Source: an uncultured Scytonema sp. (lineage in GTDB: Bacteria; Cyanobacteriota; Cyanobacteriia; Cyanobacteriales; Nostocaceae). From it: a stretch of 64,000 bases of DNA. The translations under genes were made by a program, and so were the position numbers. Positions 11,801 to 19,556 of the stretch are shown here, in pieces. The notes beneath the pieces were generated by a model that was given only the letters and a program-made list of their open reading frames with translations, searched no databases and was not told the DNA's origin. The stretch lies in assembly GCA_937873135.1 (NCBI GenBank), contig CALMVQ010000089.1, positions 42,243 to 106,242 of the forward strand, given 5' to 3'. Each line of letters begins with the position of its first letter. Position 1 is the first letter of the stretch.

Positions 11801-14276
11801 GTCACCCCCAAAAACTTCATACCGGGATTTTGTCGCTGAGGAGCGCAAAATACTTGCATCTCCAGAATATCTTGCTTATTGGACTCAAAAATTAAAGGGT
11901 TCCATCACTACGAAGCTACCTCGATGGCTTTCTACTCGCCCTGCAACAGACAAGTCGCAAATTGGAGTTTTGGATGTCCCCATATCCTCCGAAGTATCCA
12001 ATGGACTCAAAAAACTAGCCCGATTAGCAGAAGTTCCACTGAAAAACGTTTTGCTTGCTGCACACCTGAGAGTCATGAATTTGCTGAGTGGTGAGTCGGA
12101 TATCCTCACAGGTCTTGAGTCTAATAGTAGGCTAGAGGAAGCTGATGCAGAAAAGACATTGGGAAGCCATATAAATACTGTACCTTTTCGCCTAAAACTG
12201 ACTGTCGGAACTTGGATCGATTTGGCGAAACAGGCTTTTGCTGCTGAACAGGAGTTGTTAGCCTTCAGGCGCTATCCCTACTCTAGTCTACAAAAGCTGA
12301 GTGGTCGCCAGCCTTTACAGTCTATAGTTGAGACTGTTTTTAATTATACCCATTTTCATGTTTATCAAAGTCTTAAAAACTTAAAAGGTATAGAAATTTT
12401 AGGGGGACAGGGTTTTGGGGAAAGTAACTTTACCCTCAGAGTAGAGTTTAATCGCAACCATATTTCGGATCATATACAACTCGATTTAGAGTGCAAGTTG
12501 GCGGATATAAGCCACGCACAGTTAGAGGCTATTGGCAGTTATTTCATCGAAACCTTGACTGCAATGGCTACACAACCGTTTGAACGCTATGAAGAAAAAT
12601 GCCTTCTTTCAGCCACAGAGCAACACCAATTGCTGGTTGAGTGGAATAACACTGCAAGCGAATATCCGCAGCAGTTATGTATCCACCAACTGTTTGAGCA
12701 GCAGGTGCAACAAAACAGTAATGCAAATGCATTGATTTTTGAGCAAGAGCAATTGAGCTACCAAGAATTAAACTCTCGAGCTAATGCACTTGCCGAGTAC
12801 TTACGGCAACTGGGAGTTTCTCCGGAAACACGGGTTGCCCTATGTGTAGAGCGTTCCTTAGAGATGATCGTAGGAATTTTGGGAATTCTCAAAGCAGGTG
12901 GAGCTTATGTCCCTTTAGATCCCACTTATCCTCAAAATCACCTTGCTTTTGTGCTCGAAGATGCTCAAGTATCAATCTTGCTAACTCAAGCGCGGTTGGT
13001 GGCAAGGCTTCCTACGAATGGAACTCAAATTTTGTGCTTGGATTCAGACTGGAACGTTATTGCCAAAAGTCACTCAGAAAATCCCATCTGTAAAGTCACG
13101 CAAGAAAATCTTGCTTACGTTATTTATACCTCTGGCTCTACAGGTTGTCCAAAGGGAGTGCAAGTGACCCACCAAAACTTGGTTCATTCAACCAGTGCTA
13201 GAATAAACTATTACCTTGAACCTGTGACCAGTTTCTTGCTGGTTCCCTCGTTTGCCTTTGATAGTTCAGTGGCTGCCATTTTCTGGACATTATGTCAAGG
13301 TGGAACTTTAATAGTTCTCAAAAATAATGTGCAAAAAGATATTTGGCAGTTGGCTAAGCTGATTGCTCAACATCAAGTTTCACATTGGTTAAGCATTCCC
13401 TCACTTTACAATGCTCTTCTTGCACATGTAGAACTCATTGATTTGATGTCTTTACGTACTGTCATTGTTGCCGGAGAATCTTGTTCAAAAGAGTTAGTGG
13501 AACTTCACCAAAAATTGCTTCCGCAGACATCCCTGTTTAACGAGTACGGTCCAACAGAAGCAACAGTGTGGAGCAGTGTATATAATTGTCAAAATCATGA
13601 TTTCAAAACTGCTGTTCCTATCGGTCGCGCGATCGCCAATACCCAAATTTATTTGCTGAATTCTTACAAACAACCCGTACCTATTGGAGTTCCTGGAGAA
13701 TTATACATTGGTGGCCTTGGTCTGACTAGAGGGTATCTCAATTGCCCTGAACTCACCACTGAAAAATTTATTCCTAACCCGTTTAGCGATCGACCTAACG
13801 CACGCTTGTATAAAACTGGGGATTTAGCACGTATTTTACCTAATGGTAATATTGAGTTTCTTGGTCGCATCGACAATCAGGTTAAGTTAAGGGGGTATCG
13901 CATTGAACTAACAGCGATTGAAATGGCGCTTCAGGAACATCCAATTGTGAAGGAGGCTGTTGTCTCGGTTAGAAAAGATGACTCGGACAACCAACGCTTA
14001 ATTGCCTATGTAGTGTGCAAGTCCACATTAAAAACTGAGGAATTGAAAAGGGAGTTGAGGCAAAAGTTACCAGAGTATATGATACCTACCACCTTTATGA
14101 TTCTGGATGCTTTGCCATTAATGCCAAATGGTAAGGTTGACCGCCAAAACTTGCCTGCACCTGAACAAATGCAGTTTGGGGATAAAGCAATGGCGCAAAT
14201 TTTGAGCAGGTTGGAGGTGCTTTCAGAAGAAGAAGTAAAAGCAATGCTTCAGCACGCAAAGACGAGCCAGCACTGA
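5808..14276 (+). CDS. Lipo-initiating NRPS: FAAL-ACP-C-A(Ser)-T-C-A(His-like)
   Basis: A 2822-residue assembly-line starter. The fatty acyl-AMP ligase (about 1-575, YTSGSTGTPKG near 178, SGGPNFAYDLC) activates a fatty acid and passes it to the ACP (GLDSL, Ser about 649). A condensation domain follows (about 715-1145; HHIVADL instead of HHxxxDG, as in other fatty-acyl acceptors). The adenylation domain (about 1205-1710) has pocket residues D-V-W-H-M-S-L-I-D, the serine code. The carrier is GGDSI, Ser about 1762. The second condensation domain (about 1830-2245) reads HNSILDG, so the second His is Asn. The last adenylation domain (about 2310-2785) has pocket D-S-A-L-I-A-E-V-W, close to the bacitracin histidine code D-S-E-L-T-A-E-V-C. 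The protein ends in a short helix with no carrier domain; that is supplied by the next gene. Predicted product: acyl-Ser-His. Confidence 0.9.
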   Translation: MGKNFSEFSVEFSTLVELLRWRAIHQSQQKAYSFLLDGEVEEFDLTYGELDEQARQVGALLQSCGVIGGERALLLYPPGLEFIAAFFGCLYAGVIAVPVYPPRVNQSLSRLQAVVGDAKAVVALCTTTVLSNIEQPFAQYPNLQALPLLTTDNIIQNDLAQAWQEPSVNTDTLAFLQYTSGSTGTPKGVMVSHGNLLHNEFLIKQAMQHTTETLFVGWLPLFHDMGLVGNVLQPLYLGIPSILMSPIAFLQKPFRWLQAISRYKATTSGGPNFAYDLCVQKITSEQRAILDLSSWEIAFNGAEPVRGETVDLFAATFAECGFRREAFYPCYGMAETTLIVSGGLKAVPPVLLPVQSAALAQNQVIPASPQEFGPKTLVGCGQPLEELTIAIVHPETLTNCHSHEVGEIWVAGKSVAKGYWNQLEQTEQTFQAYLKDTGVGPFLRTGDLGFLREGELFITGRLKDLIIIRGQNHYPQDIEWTVEQSHPALQPGGSAAFSIDVGGERLVIVTEIKRSYRRNLNIDEVIAAIRSRVAENHELQLYAVSLLKTGCIPKTSSGKIQRYACRSAFLAGSLESIGSNILNEGRRQEAEGRRQLRWDLMNPHLIKDRQIENQEQKLVFYLHELVARILKVALEQVNPQQPLSALGLDSLMAIEIKHSIETNLGVVLPITSFMSASSINRLAVEVLAQLTLNLANPSPQELRDVVDGENSVITEYPLSYGQQALYFLYRLAPESPTYNIAKAARISSDLNIKALHRAFQTLLERHSCLRTTFSTVDGKPIQRVHKGITVCFQQEDAATWDEEFLSDRLITEAYRPFNLEQGSLLRVSLFTRSPQENILLLVVHHIVADLWSLTVLMDELGMLYQAENNATPVTLPNLTWQYADYVQSASQRLASTEGAELLLYWQKQLAGKLPVLNLPTDRPRPPVQTYNGASISCKLSRELSQKLLDFSRDRGVTLYMTLLAAFQVLLYRYTNQEDLLLGSPTTGRSRADLAELVGYFVNPVVCRADLSGNPTFEEFLNQVRSTVLDALAHQDYPFARLVEQLQPMREPSRSPLFQVMFVLQKAHLHGQEGLATFALEETGARIKLGDLELESIALNKRIAQFDLTLMIAEVDEVLSSCWEYNTDLFDATTVERLAGHFQTLLENIVIDSQQHVSLLPFLTKLEWQQLLIEWNATQVNYASEPCLHKQFETQVEQTPDAVVVVFKEEQLTYAQLNQQANQLAHYLQTSVEPEVLVGIYLERSVEMVVSILAVLKAGGAYVPLDPTYPKERIAFMLEDAQVSVLLTQQKFLDALPEHKAQVVFLEKSEVWAVEKVENPVSQVTSNNLAYVIYTSGSTGKPKGVMNTHSSICNRLFWMQQTYQLTTADRVLQKTPFSFDVSIWEFFWPLLTGASLVMAEPGGHQDSAYLVKLIAQQQITTIHFVPSMLQVFLEFVNLEASTSLRQVMCSGEALSLNLQQRFFAQLDAELHNLYGPTEAAIDVTFFWCRQNISKYTVPIGRPIANTQIYLLDAHLQPVPIGVPGEVHISGVALARGYLNQPELTALKFIPNPFSDQRGARLYKTGDLARYQLDGSIEYLGRKDYQVKLRGFRIELAEIETVLGQHPAVREVVVLMRKSFGEGRREFALNADRKDTAITSLRHFLKGEFTEELATEPAMDQMVAYCVCHQPAPTTTELRRFLHKKLPDYMIPAAFIMLDALPLTPNGKIDRQALPTPGKVRPELEKAFVAPSTDVEKVLAEVWASVLGLEQVGIHDNFFELGGDSIRTIQVVAKAQVRGLSFSVQEIYESQNIYKLAQIFTLDKPSFLPIEKTEVFSLISEAERQKLPSDIVDAYPLARVQAGIIFHSEYSPDSLMYHDIFQYHLRVRLNMELLQRALQQLVERHPILRTSFDLTNYTEPLQLVHQNVFVPLQVEDLRSLEPNLQQQAIATWIETEKNRRFDLTYPPLIRFFVHRLTEHTFYLTLSWHNSILDGWSQASLLTELLHCYCALIQVEVYSKESPPKTSYRDFVAEERKILASPEYLAYWTQKLKGSITTKLPRWLSTRPATDKSQIGVLDVPISSEVSNGLKKLARLAEVPLKNVLLAAHLRVMNLLSGESDILTGLESNSRLEEADAEKTLGSHINTVPFRLKLTVGTWIDLAKQAFAAEQELLAFRRYPYSSLQKLSGRQPLQSIVETVFNYTHFHVYQSLKNLKGIEILGGQGFGESNFTLRVEFNRNHISDHIQLDLECKLADISHAQLEAIGSYFIETLTAMATQPFERYEEKCLLSATEQHQLLVEWNNTASEYPQQLCIHQLFEQQVQQNSNANALIFEQEQLSYQELNSRANALAEYLRQLGVSPETRVALCVERSLEMIVGILGILKAGGAYVPLDPTYPQNHLAFVLEDAQVSILLTQARLVARLPTNGTQILCLDSDWNVIAKSHSENPICKVTQENLAYVIYTSGSTGCPKGVQVTHQNLVHSTSARINYYLEPVTSFLLVPSFAFDSSVAAIFWTLCQGGTLIVLKNNVQKDIWQLAKLIAQHQVSHWLSIPSLYNALLAHVELIDLMSLRTVIVAGESCSKELVELHQKLLPQTSLFNEYGPTEATVWSSVYNCQNHDFKTAVPIGRAIANTQIYLLNSYKQPVPIGVPGELYIGGLGLTRGYLNCPELTTEKFIPNPFSDRPNARLYKTGDLARILPNGNIEFLGRIDNQVKLRGYRIELTAIEMALQEHPIVKEAVVSVRKDDSDNQRLIAYVVCKSTLKTEELKRELRQKLPEYMIPTTFMILDALPLMPNGKVDRQNLPAPEQMQFGDKAMAQILSRLEVLSEEEVKAMLQHAKTSQH
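7557..7591 (+). repeat. Five tandem 7-base repeats inside the FAAL-ACP linker
   Basis: Four GAAGGCA units and one GGAGGCA unit run head to tail. They encode the repetitive EGRRQEAEGRRQ stretch at about residues 584-595, between the ligase and the ACP. Heptanucleotide short tandem repeats are typical of heterocystous cyanobacteria but are usually intergenic. Because 7 is not a multiple of 3, gain or loss of one unit would shift the frame of a 2822-codon gene. Confidence 0.9.
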
Positions 14277-14627
14277 AGGCGGGTTTCCCGCCGTAGGTGA
14301 CTGGCGTCGCAAAGACGCTAAGAGAATTAAGGTGTTAATGTCTGCTATTGCAACGATGACCACTCGCTTCGCGAAAAGGCAAAAGTCAAAAGTCAAAAGT
14401 CAAAAAAATAAAAAGGACTCTAGCCCCTAAATTCATTTATGGAAAATGAAAAAATATGTATTTCGATCCACGTAGTGCAAAAAAATACTACGTCCATATT
14501 TCAAGCCCCTAAATTTATTTTGGTGGTTCTTACTTTTGACTTTTGACTTTTGACTTTTGACTTCCCCGAAGGGGCTGACCTGAGCTTAATTTTTCATGAA
14601 ATGACTTTAGAATGAAGGAGAGAATAA
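14277..14627. repeat. Spacer with inverted arrays of 7-base repeats
   Basis: This 351-base gap separates the last adenylation domain from its carrier-protein gene. Three AAAAGTC units (14381-14401) face three GACTTTT units plus a partial one (14538-14563), which are reverse complements and could fold into a long stem. CCCC-GAA-GGGG at 14564-14574 is a small hairpin. The string GCCCCTAAATT occurs twice, near 14423 and 14505. No coding frame is convincing. The next gene has its own AAGGAGAG ribosome site at 14615-14622. Confidence 0.8.
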
Positions 14628-15110
14628 GTGAGTGATGATTTTTTAAAGCGTGTTGCTGAGCTTTCCGAAGAGAAGCGTGAACTTCTAGAATTGCTGATGA
14701 AGGAAGAGGCGACAGAACCACAAGCTACCTATGTAGCACCCCGTACACCTGTTGAGGAGATGCTGGCTAAGATCTGGGAGCAGGTACTTGGGCTAAAGCA
14801 AGTAGGTATACAAGACAACTTTATAGAATTGGGAGGGGATTCGATTCAAAGTATTAAAATTGCTGCCAGAGTTATTCAATCGGGTATCCAACTTAGTATC
14901 AATGATATCTTTGATTATCCAACTATCGCGGAGTTGGCAACAGTTGTAGATACAACTTCGTTTCGTCTGGCGGAACAAGATCTAGAACCGGAGGAAGTGC
15001 CTTTGATACCTATCCCATCAACTGATTTAGAAACTTTCACGCCAAGCGACTTCCCAGAAGCCGAGTTGAGTCAGGAAGATCTCAATAAGCTTTTCAAAAA
15101 GCGAGTCTAG
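14628..15110 (+). CDS. Free-standing peptidyl carrier protein (T domain) with COM-type tail
   Basis: A 160-residue protein starting at GTG, preceded by AAGGAGAG. Residues 1-30 are the charged helix typical of NRPS N-termini (LSEEKRELLELLMKEE). Residues about 38-110 are a carrier domain with DNFIELGGDSIQS, where the Ser takes the phosphopantetheine arm. The GGDS form is typical of carriers that sit before epimerase or DCL-type steps. The tail (TPSDFPEAELSQEDL) resembles donor communication-mediating (COM) segments. The preceding NRPS ends in an adenylation domain without a carrier and the next gene begins with a matching acceptor (NIEDIYTLSP). This protein therefore probably carries the His-like residue between the two. 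Confidence 0.88.
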   Translation: MSDDFLKRVAELSEEKRELLELLMKEEATEPQATYVAPRTPVEEMLAKIWEQVLGLKQVGIQDNFIELGGDSIQSIKIAARVIQSGIQLSINDIFDYPTIAELATVVDTTSFRLAEQDLEPEEVPLIPIPSTDLETFTPSDFPEAELSQEDLNKLFKKRV

Positions 15111-15141
15111 AATTATACCAAATTTAGAAGGAGCTTCAGCG

Positions 15142-17544
15142 ATGGAAGCTGAAAATATTGAGGACATTTACACACTCTCGCCTACGCAACAAGGCATATT
15201 CTTCCACGTACTTTCCGATCCTGATTCTGCGATATACCAAAGTCAAACGACTTGTATCTTGCAGGGAAATCTCAACATCTGGGCTTTTGAGAAAGCTTGG
15301 CAGAAAGTCGTAGATCGGCATTCAAGCCTGCGAACTGCTTTTGTATGGGAAAGCCTCGATAAACCAGTTCAGATTGTTTATCGAGAGGTGAAACTACCTA
15401 TACAGCAGTACGATTGGTGTAGGCTCTCAACCATCGACCGGGAAGCACATTTACAAAATTACCTTCGAGCAGACCGAAGTCGTGGTTTTGAACTGTCAAA
15501 GCCTCCACTTATACGTCCGACTGTTATTAAAATCGCAGAAGACAGCTATCAACTAGTTTGGAGCAGTCATCATTTAGTGTTGGATGGATGGTCTGGTGTC
15601 ATAATCCAGAAAGAAGTGTTTGCTTTCTACGAAGCGTTCTGTCAAGGCAAGTCTATTGATTTAGAGCCAAGTCGCCCCTATCGGGACTACATCGCTTGGC
15701 TCAAGCAGCAGGATCTCTCCAAGGGAGAGGCATTCTGGCGACGAACTCTTCAAGACTTTACTGCACCAACGCCTCTATTCGTAAACTACAATAATGCTGG
15801 CTTGTCAGGTCAGGAGGAAGACTATAAGCAACTGGAGATTTGCCTATCTGACACTATAACAGCCACAATAAATTCTTTTGCACGACAGCACCATTTAACT
15901 GCAAATACAGTAGTGTTGGGAGCTTGGGCTCTACTTCTAAGCTATTGTAGCGGTAAGCAAGATGTACTCTTCGGGAAAGTCATGTCTGGTCGTCCAGCAA
16001 CCATGATTGAAGTTGAGTCTATGGTAGGACTTTTTGTCAATACTTTAGCAGCGCGGGTACAAGTTTCTTTAGAAGATTCACTTGTGTCATGGCTTAAGAA
16101 ACTCCAAACCCAGCAGATAAAACTGCATCAGTACGAACATACCCCACTAGTACAAATCCAAGGCTGGAGCGAACTGCCCAAGGGTATACCTCTATTTGAA
16201 AGCATTTTGGTGTTTCAACACACTTTTGTGGATGTTTTGAATGAACAAAAAGGAAACCTTAAAATCGGCAAAATTAACATAATAGAATATACAAATTATC
16301 CACTCAGTATAAAGATCATACCAGGCTCAGAGCTATGTCTAAAGGCCAGTTTTATTTCACGCCGCTTTAATGTCACTACAGTAACTAGGATTTTAGAGAA
16401 CTTTAGGACTCTGCTTACCAATATGGTAACTCGATCCAGTTTGCAACTAAATGATTTAATCGCCATCCTTAAAGTCACTGAAAAAGAACAAAAAGAAACA
16501 GAACTGCTAGAGCGTAGAAACTCCAATGCCAAAAAGTTGGAAACTGTCAAACCAAAAATTTTTAGGTTGTCCTCTGGGAAGATAGTAGAAATAGACCATC
16601 TACAGCAGGGAAAGACATTGCCCTTAGTTATACAACCAATGGGGCAGAATCTTGATTTAGTTGCGTGGACTCAAAATAATCTAGAATTTATAGAGAAACA
16701 GCTGATAAAGCATGGGGCAATTCTATTCCGCAACTTTGATGCTGACGACATACTGGTATTTGAAAAGTTTATGAGAGCCATTTCTCCTGAACTGATGGAA
16801 TACCGCGATCGCTCAACACCCCGAACGGAACTTGGTAGAAATATTTATACCTCAACTGAATATCCATCTCATGAACATATAGCATTGCATAATGAATTTT
16901 CATATGCTTATACTTGGCCAATGAAAATCTGTTTTTACTGTGATAAGCCAGCAGAACAAGGAGGTTCTACTCCTATTGCTGACTGTCGCCAGGTTTTTCA
17001 AAAAATTAGCTTTAAAACCCGAGAAAAATTTATCCAAAAAAAGGTGATGTACACCCGAAATTATGGTATTGGGATAGACCTTTCTTGGCAGGAGGCATTT
17101 CAGACAAAAGACAAGTCAGTTGTAGAGGAATATTGCCGTAAAGCTCCTATGGAATTTGAGTGGAAAGATGATCATCGTTTGAGAACTCGCTCGTGTCGTC
17201 AAAGTGTTGTCACACATCCAAAGACACAAGAAATGATTTGGTTCAATCAAGCTCACTTATTTCATATATCAAATTTGGACTTAGAAGTGCGTGAAGGACT
17301 GCTGAAATTGTTTAAGGAGGAGGATTTGCCACGGAATACTTATTATGGTGACGGCTCTATGATAGAAACCTCTGTATTAAATGAAATTCGTGAGGCTTAT
17401 GATCAAGCATCTGTTAGTTTCTCTTGGCAGAAGGGAGATGTATTGTTGCTTGACAATATGTTAACGGCGCACGGACGAAAGCCATTTGTAGGTACAAGAA
17501 AGATATTGGTGGCGATGGGAGAAGTTTTCACCCAAAAACTTTAG
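15142..17544 (+). CDS. Condensation domain fused to SyrP/TauD-type Fe(II)/2OG hydroxylase
   Basis: An 800-residue two-part protein. Residues about 1-435 are a condensation domain with the acceptor-type start NIEDIYTLSPTQQGIFFH and an intact HHLVLDG motif at about 144-150. Residues about 480-800 are a TauD/SyrP-family oxygenase. Metal ligands are visible as HNE (His583, Glu585) and TAHG (His777), followed by a basic residue for 2-oxoglutarate. SyrP-like enzymes hydroxylate the beta carbon of Asp or His bound to a carrier protein. The next NRPS module selects Asp/Asn and opens with a degenerate condensation-like domain, so the fusion most likely makes beta-hydroxy-Asp. There is no adenylation or carrier domain here, so the condensation domain must act on carriers of neighbouring proteins. 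A ribosome site GAAGGAG precedes the ATG. Confidence 0.88.
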   Translation: MEAENIEDIYTLSPTQQGIFFHVLSDPDSAIYQSQTTCILQGNLNIWAFEKAWQKVVDRHSSLRTAFVWESLDKPVQIVYREVKLPIQQYDWCRLSTIDREAHLQNYLRADRSRGFELSKPPLIRPTVIKIAEDSYQLVWSSHHLVLDGWSGVIIQKEVFAFYEAFCQGKSIDLEPSRPYRDYIAWLKQQDLSKGEAFWRRTLQDFTAPTPLFVNYNNAGLSGQEEDYKQLEICLSDTITATINSFARQHHLTANTVVLGAWALLLSYCSGKQDVLFGKVMSGRPATMIEVESMVGLFVNTLAARVQVSLEDSLVSWLKKLQTQQIKLHQYEHTPLVQIQGWSELPKGIPLFESILVFQHTFVDVLNEQKGNLKIGKINIIEYTNYPLSIKIIPGSELCLKASFISRRFNVTTVTRILENFRTLLTNMVTRSSLQLNDLIAILKVTEKEQKETELLERRNSNAKKLETVKPKIFRLSSGKIVEIDHLQQGKTLPLVIQPMGQNLDLVAWTQNNLEFIEKQLIKHGAILFRNFDADDILVFEKFMRAISPELMEYRDRSTPRTELGRNIYTSTEYPSHEHIALHNEFSYAYTWPMKICFYCDKPAEQGGSTPIADCRQVFQKISFKTREKFIQKKVMYTRNYGIGIDLSWQEAFQTKDKSVVEEYCRKAPMEFEWKDDHRLRTRSCRQSVVTHPKTQEMIWFNQAHLFHISNLDLEVREGLLKLFKEEDLPRNTYYGDGSMIETSVLNEIREAYDQASVSFSWQKGDVLLLDNMLTAHGRKPFVGTRKILVAMGEVFTQKL

Positions 17545-17579
17545 TCAAAGTTTGAATCTAAATTAGCTTTGACTAAAGT
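17538..17579 (+). promoter_or_regulatory. 13-bp stem hairpin between hydroxylase and asparagine synthetase genes
   Basis: ACTTTAGTCAAAG (17538-17550) and CTTTGACTAAAGT (17567-17579) are perfect reverse complements around a 16-base AT-rich loop. The left arm covers the stop codon of the C-hydroxylase gene, and the right arm ends just before the AAGGAAGG ribosome site of the next gene. It could tune relative expression (attenuation, RNA end protection). There is no T-run after it, so a simple terminator is unlikely. Confidence 0.55.
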
Positions 17580-17596
17580 AAAAAAGGAAGGTTAAT

Positions 17597-19495
17597 ATGT
17601 GTGGCATTGTGGCGATATTTTCAAAGCAGGAACCTATTTCAACGGATGTATTGGCGCGAGCTACTCGGCAGCTGTATCATCGCGGCCCAGATCAACAGGG
17701 GCAATGGGTTGCTCCTCACGGACGGGTTGGGTTAGGTCATACTCGGCTCAGCATTATCGACTTTACCACCGGGGATCAGCCGATGATGAACGAAGATGAG
17801 CAACTGCACGTTATTGTCAATGGAGAGTTTTACGAATTTGAACGCATTCAGTGTGAGTTGAAACAAAAGGGGCACCGATTCCGCACGCGTTCTGATAGCG
17901 AGATTGTACTCCATCTGTATGAGGAGTTTGGCACGCAATGCCTGCATCATCTGCGGGGTGAATTCGCATTTGTACTATGGGACGAGGCAAATCAACTTCT
18001 CTTTGCAGCGCGCGATCGCTTCGGAATTAAGCCGCTTTTCTACGCAATGGTTGGCGATACACTTTATTTGGCATCGGAAGCCAAAGCGTTATTTGCCGCA
18101 GGTGTTCCAGCTCGTTGGGATAATGAGTCGTTTTTCCAACAGTTATTTGTTTATGTTAACCAAGACCGTACATTATTTGAAGGCGTATATCAAGTCCCAC
18201 CCGGTCACTACCTTTTAGCTACGCAGCGTGGTCTACAAATCTGTCGCTATTGGGATTTTGACTACCCAATAGCTGATGCTGCTCCAAAGTGTACCGATGC
18301 TGAATACATCGAACAACTTCGGCACACATTGGCGGAAGCGGTTCAAATCCGTATGCGGGCTGACGTACCGATTGGCTGTTTTCTCAGTGGCGGCGTTGAT
18401 TCGTCTACGATACTGGGCATGGCAGCGAAATATAGTTCTGAGCCGATAAAGGCATTCACTGTCACTTTCGATCATCCAGTTTACAACGAAGAATCAATTG
18501 CCCGTGAGACAGCAAGACACGTTGGAGCGGATTTTCAGCCTGTTCCACTCAACTCATCTGATTTCGCCGACCATATTGCCAACGCGACTTGGCACGCCGA
18601 GACGCTAGATGTTAACCCGCGTGGCGTCGCTAGATATATACAAAGTCGTGCTGTACATGAATTAGGCTATAAAGTTGTGTTAGCTGGTGAAGGCTCTGAC
18701 GAGATATTAGCTGGATATGGCGATGTCCGGCAGGATTTTCAACTTGGTGACTTCCCGCAAATGATACAGCAAGGATTAGAGGAGAATCGCGGAAAAAGTC
18801 CAGTTTCCAGTGCAACATTACTCGACAAGACACCAGCTTTTTTAGCAAGGTTGCATGAAACTTTAGGATTTACCCCATTTTGGTTGAAAAAAATTGCCGT
18901 CAACAGAGCCTTTTTTCACCTTCTCCTTGCTCCTGATTACGCCTCCAAATTTTCTGAGTGGGATGTTTATGACGTATTTTTGAGTCAGTTCGATGTGCAA
19001 GATCAGCTTGCAGGGCGATCGCCAGTTATCCAATCACTCTATTTATGGTGTAAATCCATCTTGCCAAACTACATCTTATTTGCTGATCGCCTGGAAATGG
19101 CTCATGGTGTCGAAGTCCGTTTGCCGTTTTTAGATCATCATGTCTTCGAGTTAGTACGTGATATGCCTGTCTCGCTGCTTAGACATGGGACGAGGGAGAA
19201 ATACGTGTTACGAGAGGCGGCTCGACCTTTTGTGCTTGATAAAGTTTATGCCCGTCCAAAGCACTCTTTTGCTGCTCCGCCTGCCACTCTGACAACAAAC
19301 AACCGACTATACACACTGATGCAAGACTCTTTACGCAGCTCGGTTATGGCATCAGTGCCTTTCTTCGACCAAGCAGCAGTTATTGCCTTGTTGGATAAAC
19401 TTCCCACCATGACTGAGCGCCAGCGCATTGCCCTAGAATCAACCTTGATGATGTTATTGAGTACATATTTTCTTCAGTCTCGATATAATCTGTAG
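17597..19495 (+). CDS. asnB: Asparagine synthetase (glutamine-hydrolysing), AsnB type
   Basis: A 632-residue protein that starts MCGIVAIF, so Cys2 is the N-terminal nucleophile of the class II glutaminase domain (about 2-190, with RLSIID and the NGEFYEF region). The synthetase domain follows, with the ATP-pyrophosphatase loop SGGVDSS at about residue 265 and the GEGSDE motif near 368. It transfers glutamine nitrogen to an aspartyl-type carboxylate via an acyl-adenylate. It sits between the hydroxylase gene and the Asp/Asn-selecting NRPS module, on the same strand. It may therefore supply Asn, amidate (hydroxy)Asp, or amidate the peptide. Cluster-embedded AsnB homologues are known to be repurposed for amide formation. 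Its true substrate is open. Confidence 0.92.
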   Translation: MCGIVAIFSKQEPISTDVLARATRQLYHRGPDQQGQWVAPHGRVGLGHTRLSIIDFTTGDQPMMNEDEQLHVIVNGEFYEFERIQCELKQKGHRFRTRSDSEIVLHLYEEFGTQCLHHLRGEFAFVLWDEANQLLFAARDRFGIKPLFYAMVGDTLYLASEAKALFAAGVPARWDNESFFQQLFVYVNQDRTLFEGVYQVPPGHYLLATQRGLQICRYWDFDYPIADAAPKCTDAEYIEQLRHTLAEAVQIRMRADVPIGCFLSGGVDSSTILGMAAKYSSEPIKAFTVTFDHPVYNEESIARETARHVGADFQPVPLNSSDFADHIANATWHAETLDVNPRGVARYIQSRAVHELGYKVVLAGEGSDEILAGYGDVRQDFQLGDFPQMIQQGLEENRGKSPVSSATLLDKTPAFLARLHETLGFTPFWLKKIAVNRAFFHLLLAPDYASKFSEWDVYDVFLSQFDVQDQLAGRSPVIQSLYLWCKSILPNYILFADRLEMAHGVEVRLPFLDHHVFELVRDMPVSLLRHGTREKYVLREAARPFVLDKVYARPKHSFAAPPATLTTNNRLYTLMQDSLRSSVMASVPFFDQAAVIALLDKLPTMTERQRIALESTLMMLLSTYFLQSRYNL

Positions 19496-19556
19496 CCCAA
19501 GATTCTGCATTTAGTAGACTTATTAGCTATTCAACTCTAATTAGTGATAATCCTTT

